Source: Sistotremastrum niveocremeum HHB9708 (lineage: Eukaryota > Basidiomycota > Agaricomycetes > Sistotremastrales > Sistotremastraceae). From it: 64,000 nucleotides of DNA. Under the pieces are notes generated by a model. That model was not told where the DNA came from and did not search any database. It saw nothing but the letters and a program-made list of their open reading frames with translations. How positions within the stretch are numbered: position 1 is the first letter of the stretch; each line of letters starts with the position of its first letter. Both the position numbers and the translations under genes were made by a program. Below are positions 41,646 to 53,400 of this stretch, piece after piece. The stretch is taken from assembly GCA_001630475.1 (NCBI GenBank), contig KV419416.1:320477-384476 (forward strand), read 5' to 3'.

Positions 41646-42321
41646 TTTGTGGGTTTTCCTGCTCCAAGTTTTCTTGACTCCGTCGCTGAGCATGATATTT
41701 CAGAGTCATCCGCTATTTGTAATCTGAAATTGATGATGTTGCCAGTGTAGGATTGGGTCACAGTAGCACCTGGGCGTGATAGCTTTGTAGTTGAACAAGT
41801 TGGAAGCAGCCAGCCCGAAACTCAGAAAACTGTATACATATTGCTTGATCTTAGGAATGTTTTGACGACTTTGGATTGTGTTAGAATTGAGTTCCATAAG
41901 GAATCAGTTCAAGTTGTACAGAGTCGAAATCAACAAGAGGATGTTCACGTTCAATTCTCATTGATCCCTGATCTCGGGTCACGCGCGCTAGCACGATGAC
42001 TGTTTGGGGAAGAGGCCGTACAATATCCTAAGGGGCGAGGCAAAGCCGTTGCACATGCTCAGGGGTCTCATAGAAGCCGTATACATCTCCTGAGAAATTA
42101 TTCGACTGATCAAGCATCTCCACACTGATATATTGCAAGTCATATGGTCCTCTCACCTTGAATTGGAGTAATCAGACCCCATATTTGGCGCGAGCTTTGG
42201 ACTGAGTCATTGCATTTATGAGATCCTGACAGTTCCCGTCTTTTATAGACTTGTACTCCATGTAATGATACTGAGCCTGTGATACCCACGTACCACGAAG
42301 CTGACTGCCCCATCGCACCAA
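41646..42321. other. Spacer between secreted-protein paralogues
   Basis: 676 bases. A TGAGTCAT motif at 42203-42210 and a TATA-like TTTTATAGAC about 80 bases upstream of the next start are candidate promoter elements. No gene. Confidence 0.4.
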
Positions 42322-42714
42322 ATGTTTCACGCGTCCTACATTCTCTTCGTCGTGGTTGCATCTAAAGCCGTGTTCGGAAGCCCCACGACCAACACTGTAG
42401 ATGTGCGCACAATTCCAAATAAAACCTCTACTGCACCTCTCGCAGGGACGACTTGGATCCTTGCTCTCTGTGAGGAGCTCGGTTGTGGCGACCCATGTTT
42501 CTTCACCTCGATAACCACGACTTCTACATTGAATGTCTGCAATCGCAAACCATTCTTATCAGCGGGTGTAACACAGAACTTCGGTGTGCCGTTGCCTTTC
42601 AAGCTCTTGCTAGGGCATAATTGTCCCCCGACCCTTGCATACCCAGCATCCGAGCTGGACGGTTGCATTGGTGTTGATATGGGTGACACTTATGAATTGC
42701 AAGCATTGGACTAG
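42322..42714 (+). CDS. Small secreted six-cysteine protein (copy B)
   Basis: 130 residues, intronless, with signal peptide YILFVVVASKAVFGSP. Six cysteines follow the pattern of copy A (LCEELGCGDPC, NVCN, HNCPPTL, DGCIG). Sequence outside the cysteines and a few motifs has diverged widely, so the duplication is old or the pair evolves fast. It lies in the same orientation about 0.7 kb downstream of copy A, a tandem duplicate. Its function is not known; an effector-like or host-interaction role is only a guess. Confidence 0.75.
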   Translation: MFHASYILFVVVASKAVFGSPTTNTVDVRTIPNKTSTAPLAGTTWILALCEELGCGDPCFFTSITTTSTLNVCNRKPFLSAGVTQNFGVPLPFKLLLGHNCPPTLAYPASELDGCIGVDMGDTYELQALD

Positions 42715-43266
42715 AGTGTTGGTCAGTAACGCTGCATGGTTGATCATATCATCAGCTGATATTAGCGATTATAAGGGCAAATGTTAATGCGTTGCAAAGC
42801 TCTTTGCAGGTTGTTTGTGGAAGAATTGTCTCCTGAGCATTTCGCGATACAATGAACTCATCTTGTTTAATGATACATTGATATTTTTCTTGGAATCCAT
42901 CAGACTGAATCATCAAGAGCATCAATTCAATTTATCTTGAGATACTGTGTTGAAATGGTACCCCAGTCAGTTTTCTCTGGTACAACCTTCGCGTTGTACT
43001 CGAGAGTCGATATGTGAATCCAGGCGGTCCATAAACTGGCATAATGAGTCATTCCGGTCGAAACAGGGTGTACATCAGCCAGTATCATTTGACTTCTGAT
43101 GGCTGCAAGAGACTGCAAGAGACGAGCGAGGGAAAAGGAGTTTGGCGCCGAAAGCCTGACGGGCCGGACACGACCGATTTCTCACGGTGTTCGGAAATGC
43201 CGGTATTGCCGGTCAGCCGAGTCGGTCTTGTCATCTTTCGAGTTCTTTGCTTAACTACTTCACACC
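42715..43266. other. Intergenic region
   Basis: 552 bases upstream of the thioesterase gene; no gene is seen. TGAGTCAT occurs at 43045-43052. Confidence 0.4.
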
Positions 43267-44219
43267 ATGGCTATACCTTCAGACCTCATGAAGGCTTTCA
43301 AAAGTCAAGATAAATCGGCGCTTGATATTTCATCTATCAAGGGTAATGCACCAGATGCCATCAAGACGCATATTGCGGGAATTTTGTTCTTCTTTATTTT
43401 CCACAAGGAAAGCTTCGCTCATTCGGTCGGGAAACGCATCAAAGTCGTAGAAGCCGACGCTGAAGATCCAAGCTCTGGAGAAAGTGCGATTAAGGGGACC
43501 AATGAAGCCCCATCGCGACGGAGAGCGACTGTTATCTGCGAATGTACGGTCGAGCAAGGTGAGGATCTGACCTGTGTCAACAATTGGTTCGAGTGACTAG
43601 CATCACGGTTTAGATATGGTCAATGGAGCTGGAAATATGCATGGAGGATGTACAGGCTATCTCATGGGTGAGCTTTCAAAGCAAAGTGTTTAACCGCGGG
43701 ATTGGGATTCAAGCTCTGCTCCTGGCGATATAGACATGTGAGAGGTTCCCATCTCCCTACATAAACCTCGAGAAGTTCTCAAACGCGCAAGATGTACATC
43801 TTTTCCTATCGCAGCCGCGACCAAAAACAAGGACGGCTCCTACGGGACGTCGGGAGTGTCACAGGTCCGTCCATCACCTCTACCAAACCGAATTTCCAAT
43901 CGAAACTCATGATGATACACCCACGCAGTCCTTGAACATTGTGTATCATGCCCCGGCCCCAGTGTGAGTGTTTACCTATTTCCAGTTTCAATAAATTCTT
44001 ATACAAATTACGCAGTGGTACCCAACTCCGCATCGTTAGCTCAACAGTCGCTGTCGGCGGCAGAGTGATGACTGCCCGTTGTGAAGTACAATTTGGCCCT
44101 GAAATATTGGGTCATCCTTTACTCATCGTGTTGTCGACCAGATTTGGGATAAAGCCCTGGATCGTCTTGTGGCGTCCTGCGTTCACACCAAGATGAACCC
44201 TTCACATCCGAAACTCTAA
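43267..44219 (+). CDS. Hotdog-fold thioesterase (ACOT13/PaaI-like) with a 4-base micro-exon
   Basis: Acyl-CoA thioesterase of the 4HBT superfamily, hydrolysing acyl-CoA or similar thioesters. Seven exons (43267-43558, 43614-43667, 43734-43737, 43792-43864, 43929-43963, 44016-44085, 44142-44219) give 201 residues. Family text is strong: DMVNGAGNMHGGCTGYLMD, then ICTSF, SLNIVYHAPAPVGTQLRIVS, GGRVMTARCE and IWDKALDRLVASCVHTK. The YLM-DIC join of the central helix needs exon 3, which is only ACAT, bounded by GATATAG and GTGAGAG. Exon lengths sum to 606 bases only if it is included. The catalytic region HGGC is intact. The long N-terminal part before the domain is typical of fungal relatives. Confidence 0.85.
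43734..43737 (+). other. 4-base micro-exon of the thioesterase gene
   Basis: ACAT lies between a TATAG acceptor and a GTGAGA donor. It completes an Asp codon and begins an Ile codon in the conserved LMDIC segment. No single-intron alternative was found that keeps both the frame and the motif. Confidence 0.65.
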
Positions 44220-44718
44220 CTTCCAATCACTGTCAACGCACTTCTGACGCATAGCTATTGTACTTGAACGGCTCAAATGGCGGTTAATTGCTGCTTCCGC
44301 GCAAGTTTGGGGCTTAGCAGTGGTGGCTGGTTGATTCAAAGGCGATGTCTAGGCCACGTCCTTCTACGAGCAATCAAAAGAAATTGCAAAGAGTTGAGGG
44401 ATGCACTCATAGTGTGTCATGGCTTGTGGAGGTGGACGAAAAAACATTTTTGATAGTGATCTAGATCTATTTCTGAAATTTTGGCTGTCTTCTGGCTGGC
44501 TAGTATTTCCCAATAGAATGAGACTCTCAAAATTCGTGCTGGTTGCTCTTCTCCCTGAGCTTATCTAGAACCCATACGCAGCTCATCAGTATTCACACCA
44601 AGCATGAGATAATATAGTCGTACCAGATGAAGTGGGGGCCTTGATAGACACTGATCGAGTTCAACCAACCCAATTCTTTTCATCAGCCAGATCAAAGGAT
44701 GATGATACAGCGCGAAAG
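44220..44718. other. Convergent intergenic region
   Basis: 499 bases between the ends of the thioesterase and GNAT genes. Nothing seen. Confidence 0.4.
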
Positions 44719-45256
44719 CTACGCTGACGAGGGGTTGATTCGGAGGACCATTTTTTGATGAGGTGCGCCGTCAACTTCCTGCTCGTCTCCCTCCGGAACG
44801 TAGCCGTATTTCGCATAGAAGGCTTTGACATAGAGCTGAGCATACGCAACAATCTCTACTGGCTCTGATCCAGCGACTTCTCTAGCCCAATCGCTCATCT
44901 TGAGCACGAGATCTCTGCCAAAACCGAACTGCCGAAATTCTTTGACGACGACCAGACGTCCGAGCTTGTATCCTCCAGGGATCGACACAGCTCGTATGGT
45001 ACCGATAGGTTGTAGAGATGGTGTAAGGCGAAGAAGAAAATGAGTTGCGGTATCGTCGTACCTAGTAATGACTGTTAGCTGTAGTTCTGAGTAGCGAGTG
45101 AAGGAGGGCGCACTGATCGACTTCAGTGTCCAAATCAAATCCTTGCTCCCCTACAAATACTTCAATTCTCATCGCAATGCACTGATCCAACAATCTTTTC
45201 CGATCTGCTTCGCCTGGTCCGGGTAGGACGATGATCTCGTGGGGAGGTCGCTCCAT
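44719..45256 (-). CDS. GNAT N-acetyltransferase
   Basis: Two exons (45114-45256, 44719-45061) with a 52-base intron give 161 residues. It has the standard GNAT layout: CIAMRIEVFVGEQGFDLDTE (N-terminal helices), DDTATHFLLR and PIGTIRAVSIPGG (strands), the acetyl-CoA loop EFRQFGFGRDLVLKM, and AYAQLYVKAFYAKYGYVPEG. The pattern is that of the ElaA-like/YjdJ-like small acetyltransferases found in many fungi. The substrate is unknown. The join VDQ-YDDTATHF across the intron is family-typical, so the model looks complete. Confidence 0.88.
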
Positions 45257-45635
45257 TTTGTGTGTTCACGACGAGGGACTATTTGATAGATCTGAAAAGA
45301 TTGAACGTATAATAAGCAGACGGGGAAGATATAAGGATCCAATAATGCACAATGATCCGAGTCACAATCGCATCACTTGAGAGGACCGAGCAGGCTGGTG
45401 CAGTGGTGGTGGTGGTGGTGGTGGTGGTGTGTGAGTGGAAGGTGGCCGTCGACGTCGGCCCCGGAAGCGCTCATAGGGAAACCCAAGAAATATTTTCCTT
45501 TATGCTACAAAAAATGTACCGAAGCTGCAGATGCCAGCGGACGATAATGTACAGTATACTGATATCGTAAAATCACTATACAGTCCAAGGAGTCACAGAA
45601 CCTGAAGCTTTGGGGAACATGCAGGCAACGTGCTG
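45257..45635. other. Spacer with TGG microsatellite
   Basis: 379 bases between the GNAT gene and the F-box array, with eight TGG units at 45404-45427. No gene. Confidence 0.5.
45404..45427. repeat. (TGG)8 microsatellite
   Basis: Eight perfect TGG units in the GNAT promoter side. Confidence 0.9.
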
Positions 45636-46938
45636 TTAACAGGCATATGCGAGGCCTAGCTTCTGAAGATACAACTCAAACCACTCCTCCTTTTTCATCC
45701 CTTCTCTAAGGAATGCGGTCCATCCACTCCCAGAATCATATTGAAGTTCTTGAGTGATTTGCTTGTCGTTTCCAGGCATACGGCGCGTCACGAATATGGA
45801 CTTGAGTTGTGCAGGAGTACTGACAACATCTGGGATAGTCATGACATCGAGTGGTCCAATCGAAGCAGCAGAAAAAGACACAGACAACGCTTCAAGATGA
45901 CGAAAATTGCTGAGTGCACGAAACCCTGCAGGCATGATTCGAGGTATGGGACCTTGAAAGTGCGCAAATTAGATAAGGTGAAATACGGATAAGGATAGAA
46001 GGGCATCAAAAACCTGGGAAATATGTGACTTGAAAGCAAGCGAACAACCGCAGATTCACTGCTGTTGTCGAGAGAGTCTCGATGAATGCTCCAATTTCGT
46101 GATCACGGATGATGGAAATGTAATTGGATACATCGAGGGCATGTAATCGCGGAGCAAATGTGGTCCAGTATGTTGGTAAATCATACACGGAGCCGAGGTG
46201 AAATACAGTGATAGGACGTTCTTCGACGAGTTCCTGGAAGCTGACGTCGTTCAGAATGTATGGTAAGCTCAGGCGTTTGAGATTTGGCATCAGTTGGTGT
46301 GATCGGAGGGACGTCGTGAGGCTGTTATCAAAGCAATGAAGCGACAGAAATTGTATCTTATTCTGCTGCTGGAGGAACCGGAGGATAGCATTGCTGATGG
46401 GTACGACTGCGTGGAACTTGAGGAGATTGTTAACCGGGATAGTGGAGATGAGGAAGTCTGCAATCTCCGACGCATCCCTGGTCCATGGTCCCCAGAGGAC
46501 CAAAGATTGGAGCCCATCCATACGGTTCAGGGGGAGATGATAGAAAAATGTCTTAGCGGATCTGCCGCGACGCCCTCGGTCGATGTCAAAGTTTTCAACG
46601 CGCAGGGAATGCACGTATTTCGCAGCACCAGCGTGCAGCGCATCGGAAATTCGGCCAGCGACACGAGTCTTGTTCACGAATGTTACATCGCGATACAAAA
46701 GGCGACGCGCTTCGGGATGCAGATCTCGAGAAGTTAACATGAGAGTGTATAGGGCATGGTTGCGAGATTTGGCGTCAGAAACGGATAGTGCGACTTCTTC
46801 GACGATGTTCCTCAATAGCTCTGGAGGCAGTTTCGACTTCTGTCCATCCAGCGTTTCGGGGAGCTCTGGTTCGCGATCCGGAGGAGCAGGAGCACTGGTG
46901 ATGCGAGATTTCTTACTGCGCGTGATGGGCGGAGGCAT
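45636..46938 (-). CDS. Tandem F-box protein, copy 1
   Basis: Two exons (46014-46938, 45636-45952) joined by a 61-base intron give 413 residues. The F-box is KSKLPPELLRNIVEEVALS, preceded by a basic TRSKKSR stretch. It continues with LMLTSRDLHPEARRLLYRDV, shared with copies 2 and 3. The rest is leucine-rich, with DALHAGAAKYVHSLRVENF and the C-terminal VDVMTIPDVV-like block common to the array. Probably an SCF substrate receptor. It is the leftmost of three same-strand paralogues, with stop codons of copies 1 and 2 spaced about 1.71 kb apart. No sign of decay. Confidence 0.82.
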
Positions 46939-47346
46939 CGTCGACTTGATGCACTCAATGACGAATTGGAGGGCAATATAATGCGCGACGAAGACAATGT
47001 CGCAAGAGAACGAGCGGAACCAAGCGGAACTGAAGTGACTTGGTCCGGCTCGGCACCGGTATCCGGATGTCGGACTTGAGAAGGGAAGTTCGGCAATCGG
47101 CTAGGTGCCTCGGTCGACTAAACCCAGACATGGAATACTAGTAGTACCGCAAGCTCAGAGATTTTTCCAACTAACATGGTACCACCCGCGCAGAGTTTAT
47201 TGTAAAAGGTTTGCAATGGAACAGGAGGACTTCCGAGAAATTGGAATTTACCTCGATTCCAGCATATGAATAGGAAAGATTTTAAATCAAATCAAATCAA
47301 ATCAAATCAGAGGGGAAAACCTGAAGCTTTACGATGAAGCATTGAC
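46939..47346. other. Promoter of F-box copy 1
   Basis: This 408-base spacer is recognisably similar to the upstream region of copy 2 (48621-48980), including CGATGCGCGACGAAGAC-like text, CCGGCTCGGCAC and CCTGAAGCTT. The tandem unit therefore covers promoter plus gene. A (AAATC)5 run lies at 47284-47308. Confidence 0.6.
47284..47308. repeat. (AAATC)5 microsatellite
   Basis: Five perfect AAATC units in the promoter side of F-box copy 1. Confidence 0.9.
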
Positions 47347-48620
47347 TTAACAGTACGCCAGGTCTAACTTCCGAAGGGATGATTCGATCCAGTCATCTCT
47401 GCTGGTCCCATCTCTTCGAGCCGTGATCCATCCGCTCTCTGAAGTATTTTGGAGTTCATGGATAATGACATCGTCGCCGGCAGGTCCAGGCATGCGGCGT
47501 TGCGTCACGAGTACTGACTTGAGTTGTGCGGGACTACCGACGCCTTCTGGAATGGTCATGACATCCAGACGTCCAATCAAAACGGCATTGAAAGAAACAG
47601 TCAACACCTCAAGATGACGAAGCTCGCTGAGTAGACCAAAGACTGCAGGCATGGTTGCAGGCACAGCACCTGAAAGATGTGCAAGTTAGACGGTTCGGTA
47701 TGACAGTTGAGTATAGATGGTCATTGCCGACCTGGGAAATACGACACCTCAAAGCAAGCAAACAGGCGGAGATTGACAGCTGCCGTCACGATGGTTTCGA
47801 TCCATTTTTTGAGATCGTAAACACCGGCGATGGAATGGGATATGTCCAGAGCATGCAGCCTCGAGGCAAATGTGCCCCAATATTGTGGTAACCGAAAGAA
47901 TGTGTCGAAGCGAAAAACTGTGATAGGGCGATTTTCAACGAGTTCCTGAAATTCAGCATCGGGGAGGAGGTATACTTTCAAGCGCTTGAGATTTGGCATA
48001 AAATGGGGTGATCTGAGGAATGTGTTGGGTTCCTGGAAGCGATGGAGGGAAAGAAATTGGATCTTCTGCTGCTGCTGAAGGAACGGCAGAATATCATCGT
48101 CTATGGGTACGAGTGCGCTGAATCTGAGGAGGATATTGGCCGGTACAGAGGATTTGATAAACTCTGCAACGGATGAAAAGTCTCTCATGGGCGATCCTGA
48201 GAGATCCAATGACCGGAGGCCATCCATGAGATTCAGGGGTAAATGGAGAAAATCAGTCTTTGCAGGCCTGCCGCGTGGCTCGGTATCGGCAACAAAGTCT
48301 TCAACACGCAGGGAACGCACATATTTCGCAGCACCAGCGTGAAGTGCGTCAGAAATCTGGCCAGCGATAGTGGTATTGTGGATGAATATTATATCGCGGT
48401 ACAGGAGGCGGCGCGCCTCCGGATGTAAGTCTGGAGAAGTCAACATGAGATTGAACAGGGTATGATTGCGGGATTTGGCGTCAGGAATGGATAGTGAGAG
48501 TTCTTCGACAATATTCCTCAACAGCTCTGGAGGCAGCTTCGACTTCTGTCCATCCAGCGTTTCGTGGGGTTTTTGTTCGGGATCTAGAGCCATCGGGAGG
48601 TGGGATTTCTTACTGCGCAT
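47347..48620 (-). CDS. Tandem F-box protein, copy 2
   Basis: Two exons (47732-48620, 47347-47669), 62-base intron, 403 residues. F-box KSKLPPELLRNIVEELSLS and LMLTSPDLHPEARRLLYRDI match copy 1 almost exactly. The body is more diverged but aligns throughout, including LFACFEVSYFPG at the conserved intron and the C-terminal LRKLDLAYC. The N-terminus is shorter than in copy 1 (starts at MRSKKSHLP). Intact and probably expressed, with the same presumed SCF role. Its upstream region runs to the left end of a DNA transposon at 48998. Confidence 0.82.
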
Positions 48621-48983
48621 GATGGGGAGCAGCTTAGTTCAAACGATGAAGTCAACGATAGACTGGAGGGCGATACGATGCGCGACGAAGACGAGGTCGC
48701 AGGCAACGAGAACTTGAACGAATTGAAGTGAGGGGCTCCGGCTCGGCACAGGTGTCCGGATTGCCGGATGCCTCGGCCGACAAGACCCGGACACTTGATA
48801 TTGCAAGCTGGGAGATTTTTACATCCAAAATGCTATCAATGGCAGAAGTTTATGGTAAAAGGCCCTGACTGGAATAGAACAAATCCGAAGAGTTGAGATT
48901 TATCTCTCTTGCGATATGAAATTATGAATAGAAAAGATTTTAAAGTAAAGCAAAAATCCTGAAGCTTACAACCATGAATTGCT

Positions 48984-48997
48984 TTAACAATACGCTA
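48984..48997 (-). pseudogene. Detached last codons of F-box copy 3
   Basis: On the minus strand this reads TA-GCG-TAT-TGT-TAA, the last codons (Leu-Ala-Tyr-Cys-stop) of F-box copy 3. The equivalent in copy 2 is CTG-GCG-TAC-TGT-TAA. The 8.6-kb transposon at 48998-57629 separates it from the rest of the gene. 48996-48997 is one copy of the TA target duplication. Confidence 0.75.
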
Positions 48998-49021
48998 CAC
49001 CGCCGACCGACTCTGTGGTTG
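48998..49021 (+). repeat. Left TIR of the 8.6-kb transposon
   Basis: Begins CACCGCCGACCGACTCTGTG. Matches the reverse complement of 57606-57629 at 20 of 24 positions and is preceded by TA. Confidence 0.85.
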
Positions 49022-49177
49022 AATCGAGGCCTGGGTAAACGCGGCTTGTTCGAGGGTTAATGCAAGGCTTGGATTGATGAGCGAAGGGACGTCGATTTGA
49101 TGAAAATATATATGATGTTGTTTTGAGATGGTCCGCCGTAAGGAATTGAGCTTGGAAGACCGCCTCAAATTATTACA

Positions 49178-50367
49178 ATGAGCCAGGCTGGTCGAGCCTC
49201 AGCGCCGATATCAGTTCGAGGTTACGATTACATAATCCGTCCGGCACACACGCGGCCTCCCATTTCCCGCGCTGATCGACCAACCTCAATCCAACGTCGG
49301 GCAGCACTTCAAGATTTTCAACTCATTGTCGGGCTTTCGTTGCTGTCGGAGGGTCATGTGACCTCCATATCTCTGTCACCGCGCTCCTCATCTGCCGTCT
49401 TCTCGTCAGGATGGGTCCTCATCGAACACCACACAATCGTCAGACATGCGACGAATATCCCCGCTCATCATCTCCAAGGGAAAGGCACCAGAGAAAACAA
49501 GCCAAGGAAGCGCGTGATAAAACCTATCAGTGAGTCTCAGGCATTCTTCATGACTTTCTCAAAGTTATAATTTGCCATTTATTGCCCAGGCTTTATGCCC
49601 CTCGCGGCGCGTTAGACAGCCAGACGGACTCTCAGGACTATATTGATGAACTCGTCGGCAGTCGTGAGTCTCAATTCCTTGCCCGTTCAATCTGTCTGTG
49701 CTCACATCCTCCGAGACGCGTCGATCAACAAGCCACCAGTCTCGGTCGCAGCAGGTATGTGCGACACTACTACCGAACCGAATCGGCGCTGATGATCATC
49801 TCCCCTGTGATAGCTGTTAAAATCGAGTCCACAGACGCGTCGCCGCCGGCATCGTGGAGCCTGGACGAGTGCGCAAAAGACCTGGCCATCAAACAGGAGG
49901 CCACCGCCTATCGAATCGGCATTGAATGTTTGCAGCGGGCCCTCGATGCTCTTCATCCCAAGAATCCCCCGGTGACCGTCTCCAGCACTCTCCAGGAGGA
50001 ATACGACAAGGTCGTCCTTCTCAATCAGGATCTTCGACGCCACATACTGAAGCTGCAAGACGAGCTGTTCGAGTCGAAGCATCTCTATCAGATCGAGGTT
50101 GTTCATTCACGCCATCTCCAGCAATCTCTCGACGCGGCTGGAATCGATCCCGGTCATTCAACTGAGTCGCAGCTGCCTTATGGAGATTCCCCAGTCCGTG
50201 GGAGCTCATTGGCGCGTGCATTGGGGGAAGTGGATTCAGAGGGTGAGCTGGAGGATGATGGGGAGATTGGCAAGCTTGGTGGGGAGGAACAAACCCCTGC
50301 GGTGCCGTTGGGAATGGCATTGCGTGGGGAGGAATATGTTTGGGACTTGATTCTTAAGCAGAAATGA
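49178..50367 (+). CDS. Transposon companion protein 1, coiled-coil and acidic
   Basis: Lies inside the 8.6-kb element, convergent with the transposase-like gene (98 bases between stops). Four exons (49178-49529, 49616-49663, 49716-49754, 49814-50367) give 330 residues with exact phase. The N-terminus is basic and Arg/Pro-rich. Residues about 160-260 are helical with heptad-like spacing (LQEEYDKVVLLNQDLRRHIL, LYQIEVVHSRHLQQSLDAAG), suggesting a coiled coil. An acidic tail follows (GEVDSEGELEDDGEIGKL). No family was recognised. A role like the DNA-binding accessory protein of CACTA elements is possible but only inferred from position. Confidence 0.65.
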
Positions 50368-50465
50368 GTGGTTTTGGAATGCACCAATGTTGATTTAAGT
50401 TAGAATACACGGAATGGTCCTTAAGCTATTTACGGGTGAGGGGAGAAAGTCAGCAAAAATAATCA

Positions 50466-53400
50466 TCACAGCGAAGCACGAGGACGAGGAACGATTGTTG
50501 CGCGTTTTGACCGACTGAGGATATGAGAACGTGGAGTGTATTCCTGAGGTTGGTCCGGTTCTGAAGACGGGACAGGCGTGATTGGTGTGAGAGGATTTGT
50601 GATCGGGGGCACGGAGGGAGGTGTTGGGACATGCGGATGTGCGAGGTCATTGAGATGGGGTGAAGGGTGACCAACAGTCGAGTCAATGGGTGTGGTGGGG
50701 GGATGTGGCGGGATGACGGGTGGCAGGGGGTGCTGACCGAGTGTGGTCGTGGGGACATATGATACTGGGTTCTGATGGGGTGGTTGTTGGCCAGTCAGTT
50801 GAGGATAGTCGCCGTAAGCTTGCGCTGTCGAGGATTTTTGCGGTCGAGTGGACTTCGATGCACCGGGTCGTCTCCCACGAGGACCGCGAGGGAGCAACGG
50901 CTGACGTTCGAGCTGTGGGGCATCTAGATATGCGGGAAGCGCCGCCGGTGTCGCTGTTGGAGATATATGTGCTGCAGCTTGGTGGGGAGCAGGCATGGAT
51001 GGGGCAACTGGGGCTGCGGGAGGAGGTTGTTGGGCGCTCTGTTGGGCTGCCGGCATTGCATTGGGGTTCGCTTTGGCAACTGTTTTGATTGCATCGGTGG
51101 TTTTCTTGTCCTGCTTTGTTCTTTTCTGTCTACGGAGAGCGGCAGCGCAGTCTCGACGGTGCTTGAGTCGATCAGAGTAGAAAGTAGGAATTGTGGCAAG
51201 ATGTGGATGAGTCGAGCGGAGAGCCTTGATGATTGCGGCGCGGTTGTGAAGACAATGGAGGTTGAGGATAAAATGTGGATCGGTCTTATGGAGAAGGGCC
51301 TTCTTATTCACGGTGGTCTGTTCTCGCTCCTGAACACTTTTGACAGTGACTGTCTCGTGACAGTTTAGGGTCATACAATCATGTTGCGTGTTCACAACGA
51401 GAGCGATTTCCTATAATTGAATGACTGTTATGAGAGAGTTCATTAAGCGACCAGAAGGGACATACATGAGGCATTGCAATGATCTCATCTTTGGCTAGGT
51501 GCAGCACGGGCAAATGCGTCTTTGGGTGACGTCCTGGTTGAAGATCTAGTGCAGCGAGCACCAGAACAGTTTCGTGATGACCGTGCGGGTTGCAACTGCT
51601 CAGTATTTTCTTGACTGCGGCAAAACGAGGGGTCTGAGATTTATGTGAGCAGAACGGCTGTAGCAGGCATGCAGGTTCACTTACCGGCTCCAGTAACAGG
51701 ACGTGAGAGCTGAGGTCGGCCTGATCGCCATTTTGTACAGTCACTTTCAGATATTCTTCCCAGGGTTCGTTGACATTGAGCAGGGTCGTGGGGATGCTGG
51801 TGCTGTCATTGACATGTTGGCGGAGCGCCAGGATGTTCGCAGTGTGTTGCGTCTCTCCGTTAGCATCGCCAGGTTTGCAAACGAGTTCACCTGTAACAGT
51901 GGGCGTGGTTACTGAGATCCCGAGGCACTCTTGAGCAACAGGTTCCTCGGCCAAAAATTTGGAAACATTGGAGTGGGCACAGCGGGCACGCTGTTCCTTT
52001 TCGTCCCACCAGTAGCCACCCATCATGACATGTCGGCAGCGATCAAAATCGGCGAAAGACGTTGCAATGTCTCGACTAGGAGCCTGACGATTGCTGTGGG
52101 TTGAACAGAGACGGAAAATGTGATTAAATGCCTCGTAGCGTTCCGTTGAGGTGAGGACTGGTGGCCCAAATTTGAGGACATGTTCCGGAAGGTGAACCAG
52201 AATGTGGAACTTGGGTTTTGAAATGAGTATGGATGGGGCACATGCCGCAGTAGCGTCCATTAGTTTAGCAATTGTTTCCCGGAGCTCATCCTGTGAACAT
52301 TGGCATGATCAACAAATCTCGGTGAGTCTCAGGATATGGCCTTACCGTGAATTGCTTGATGTCGTCATATTCGGTCTGCCAAATCAAAGCCGTGAGGTGG
52401 CCAATTATCACCCACGCATTGTAGACACTCTCAGGTACCAGACCCTCGCAAACAAATACCATGAGCTGGGCGACGCTCTTGAAATGCTTGCCAATGAGTG
52501 CACCCTTGTACTTGATCATGTAATCGCCGTTCAGTTTTGGAATTTTCATGCCCTGTTCGCGGAGACTTCGGAATCTGGTGCGCAGAATATCAAAGTGATT
52601 TGCCTTTTCCATGATCTCCATTGATTGCCCCCAAAAGTATTTGACAATTCCGAGGAGCACTGTGTGGAGAGTCTCCACGGGTGTCATCGTATGTGGATCA
52701 AACCCTGCAATTGTCACCTCAGAACTTATGTCCAACTGAACGGGGTGCGAGAGTCATACCATCGGCGTCAAGGAATGAATTATGTAGAGCTTGCCAATCA
52801 TGAAAATCTCGCTCGTCCAGAAGGAGTTGGCGGATTTCTTCTGCAGGTTTTGGCACTTTGTCGGGCTCAGGTTTCCGGTAGGCTTTGCCAAGCTGAACAA
52901 GCCGGGTGATAAGCGGGTGGGCCAGGGTGTCCTTGACGCCGGTCTTGCTCATATGATCTTTGATGTGAGTCTCTGCGCCTCTCTCAAGAGACATCTCAAG
53001 CTGGTCTTGAATTGCCTGTTTTGTTTCTGAACATTTTCGATCAGTGCCTGGCTTTAGGTCCGTCAGCATGTCAGGATTCGTCCACAGGCAATGGAAACAC
53101 ACCTCAAATAATGAGAGAAAACCGTCGTCGGTCAATAGCACTTTCTCTGGCGCTCCAACATGACACATCCGACATTTTTTATTGCCGTTCATGCCAATAT
53201 GACTGCAAAGCTCTGATTGCATGGGATTATCACCAGATGCAAATATGATCCACGGGATCACGTATATATGGCAATGCCGCCTCTGGTCCCAGATTTTCCA
53301 AGGCTTCTTCTGAGCGCTTCTACTCACGAGATACGGTACGGTTGTTAGTGTTGTCGGATGTAGATTTGGATGATATCGACTCACTTCACCATATCGCACA

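Noticed and set aside
43559-43733. Thioesterase as a pseudogene because of in-frame stops
   Set aside because: Stops fall in introns with good borders; seven exons give an intact domain with exact phase.
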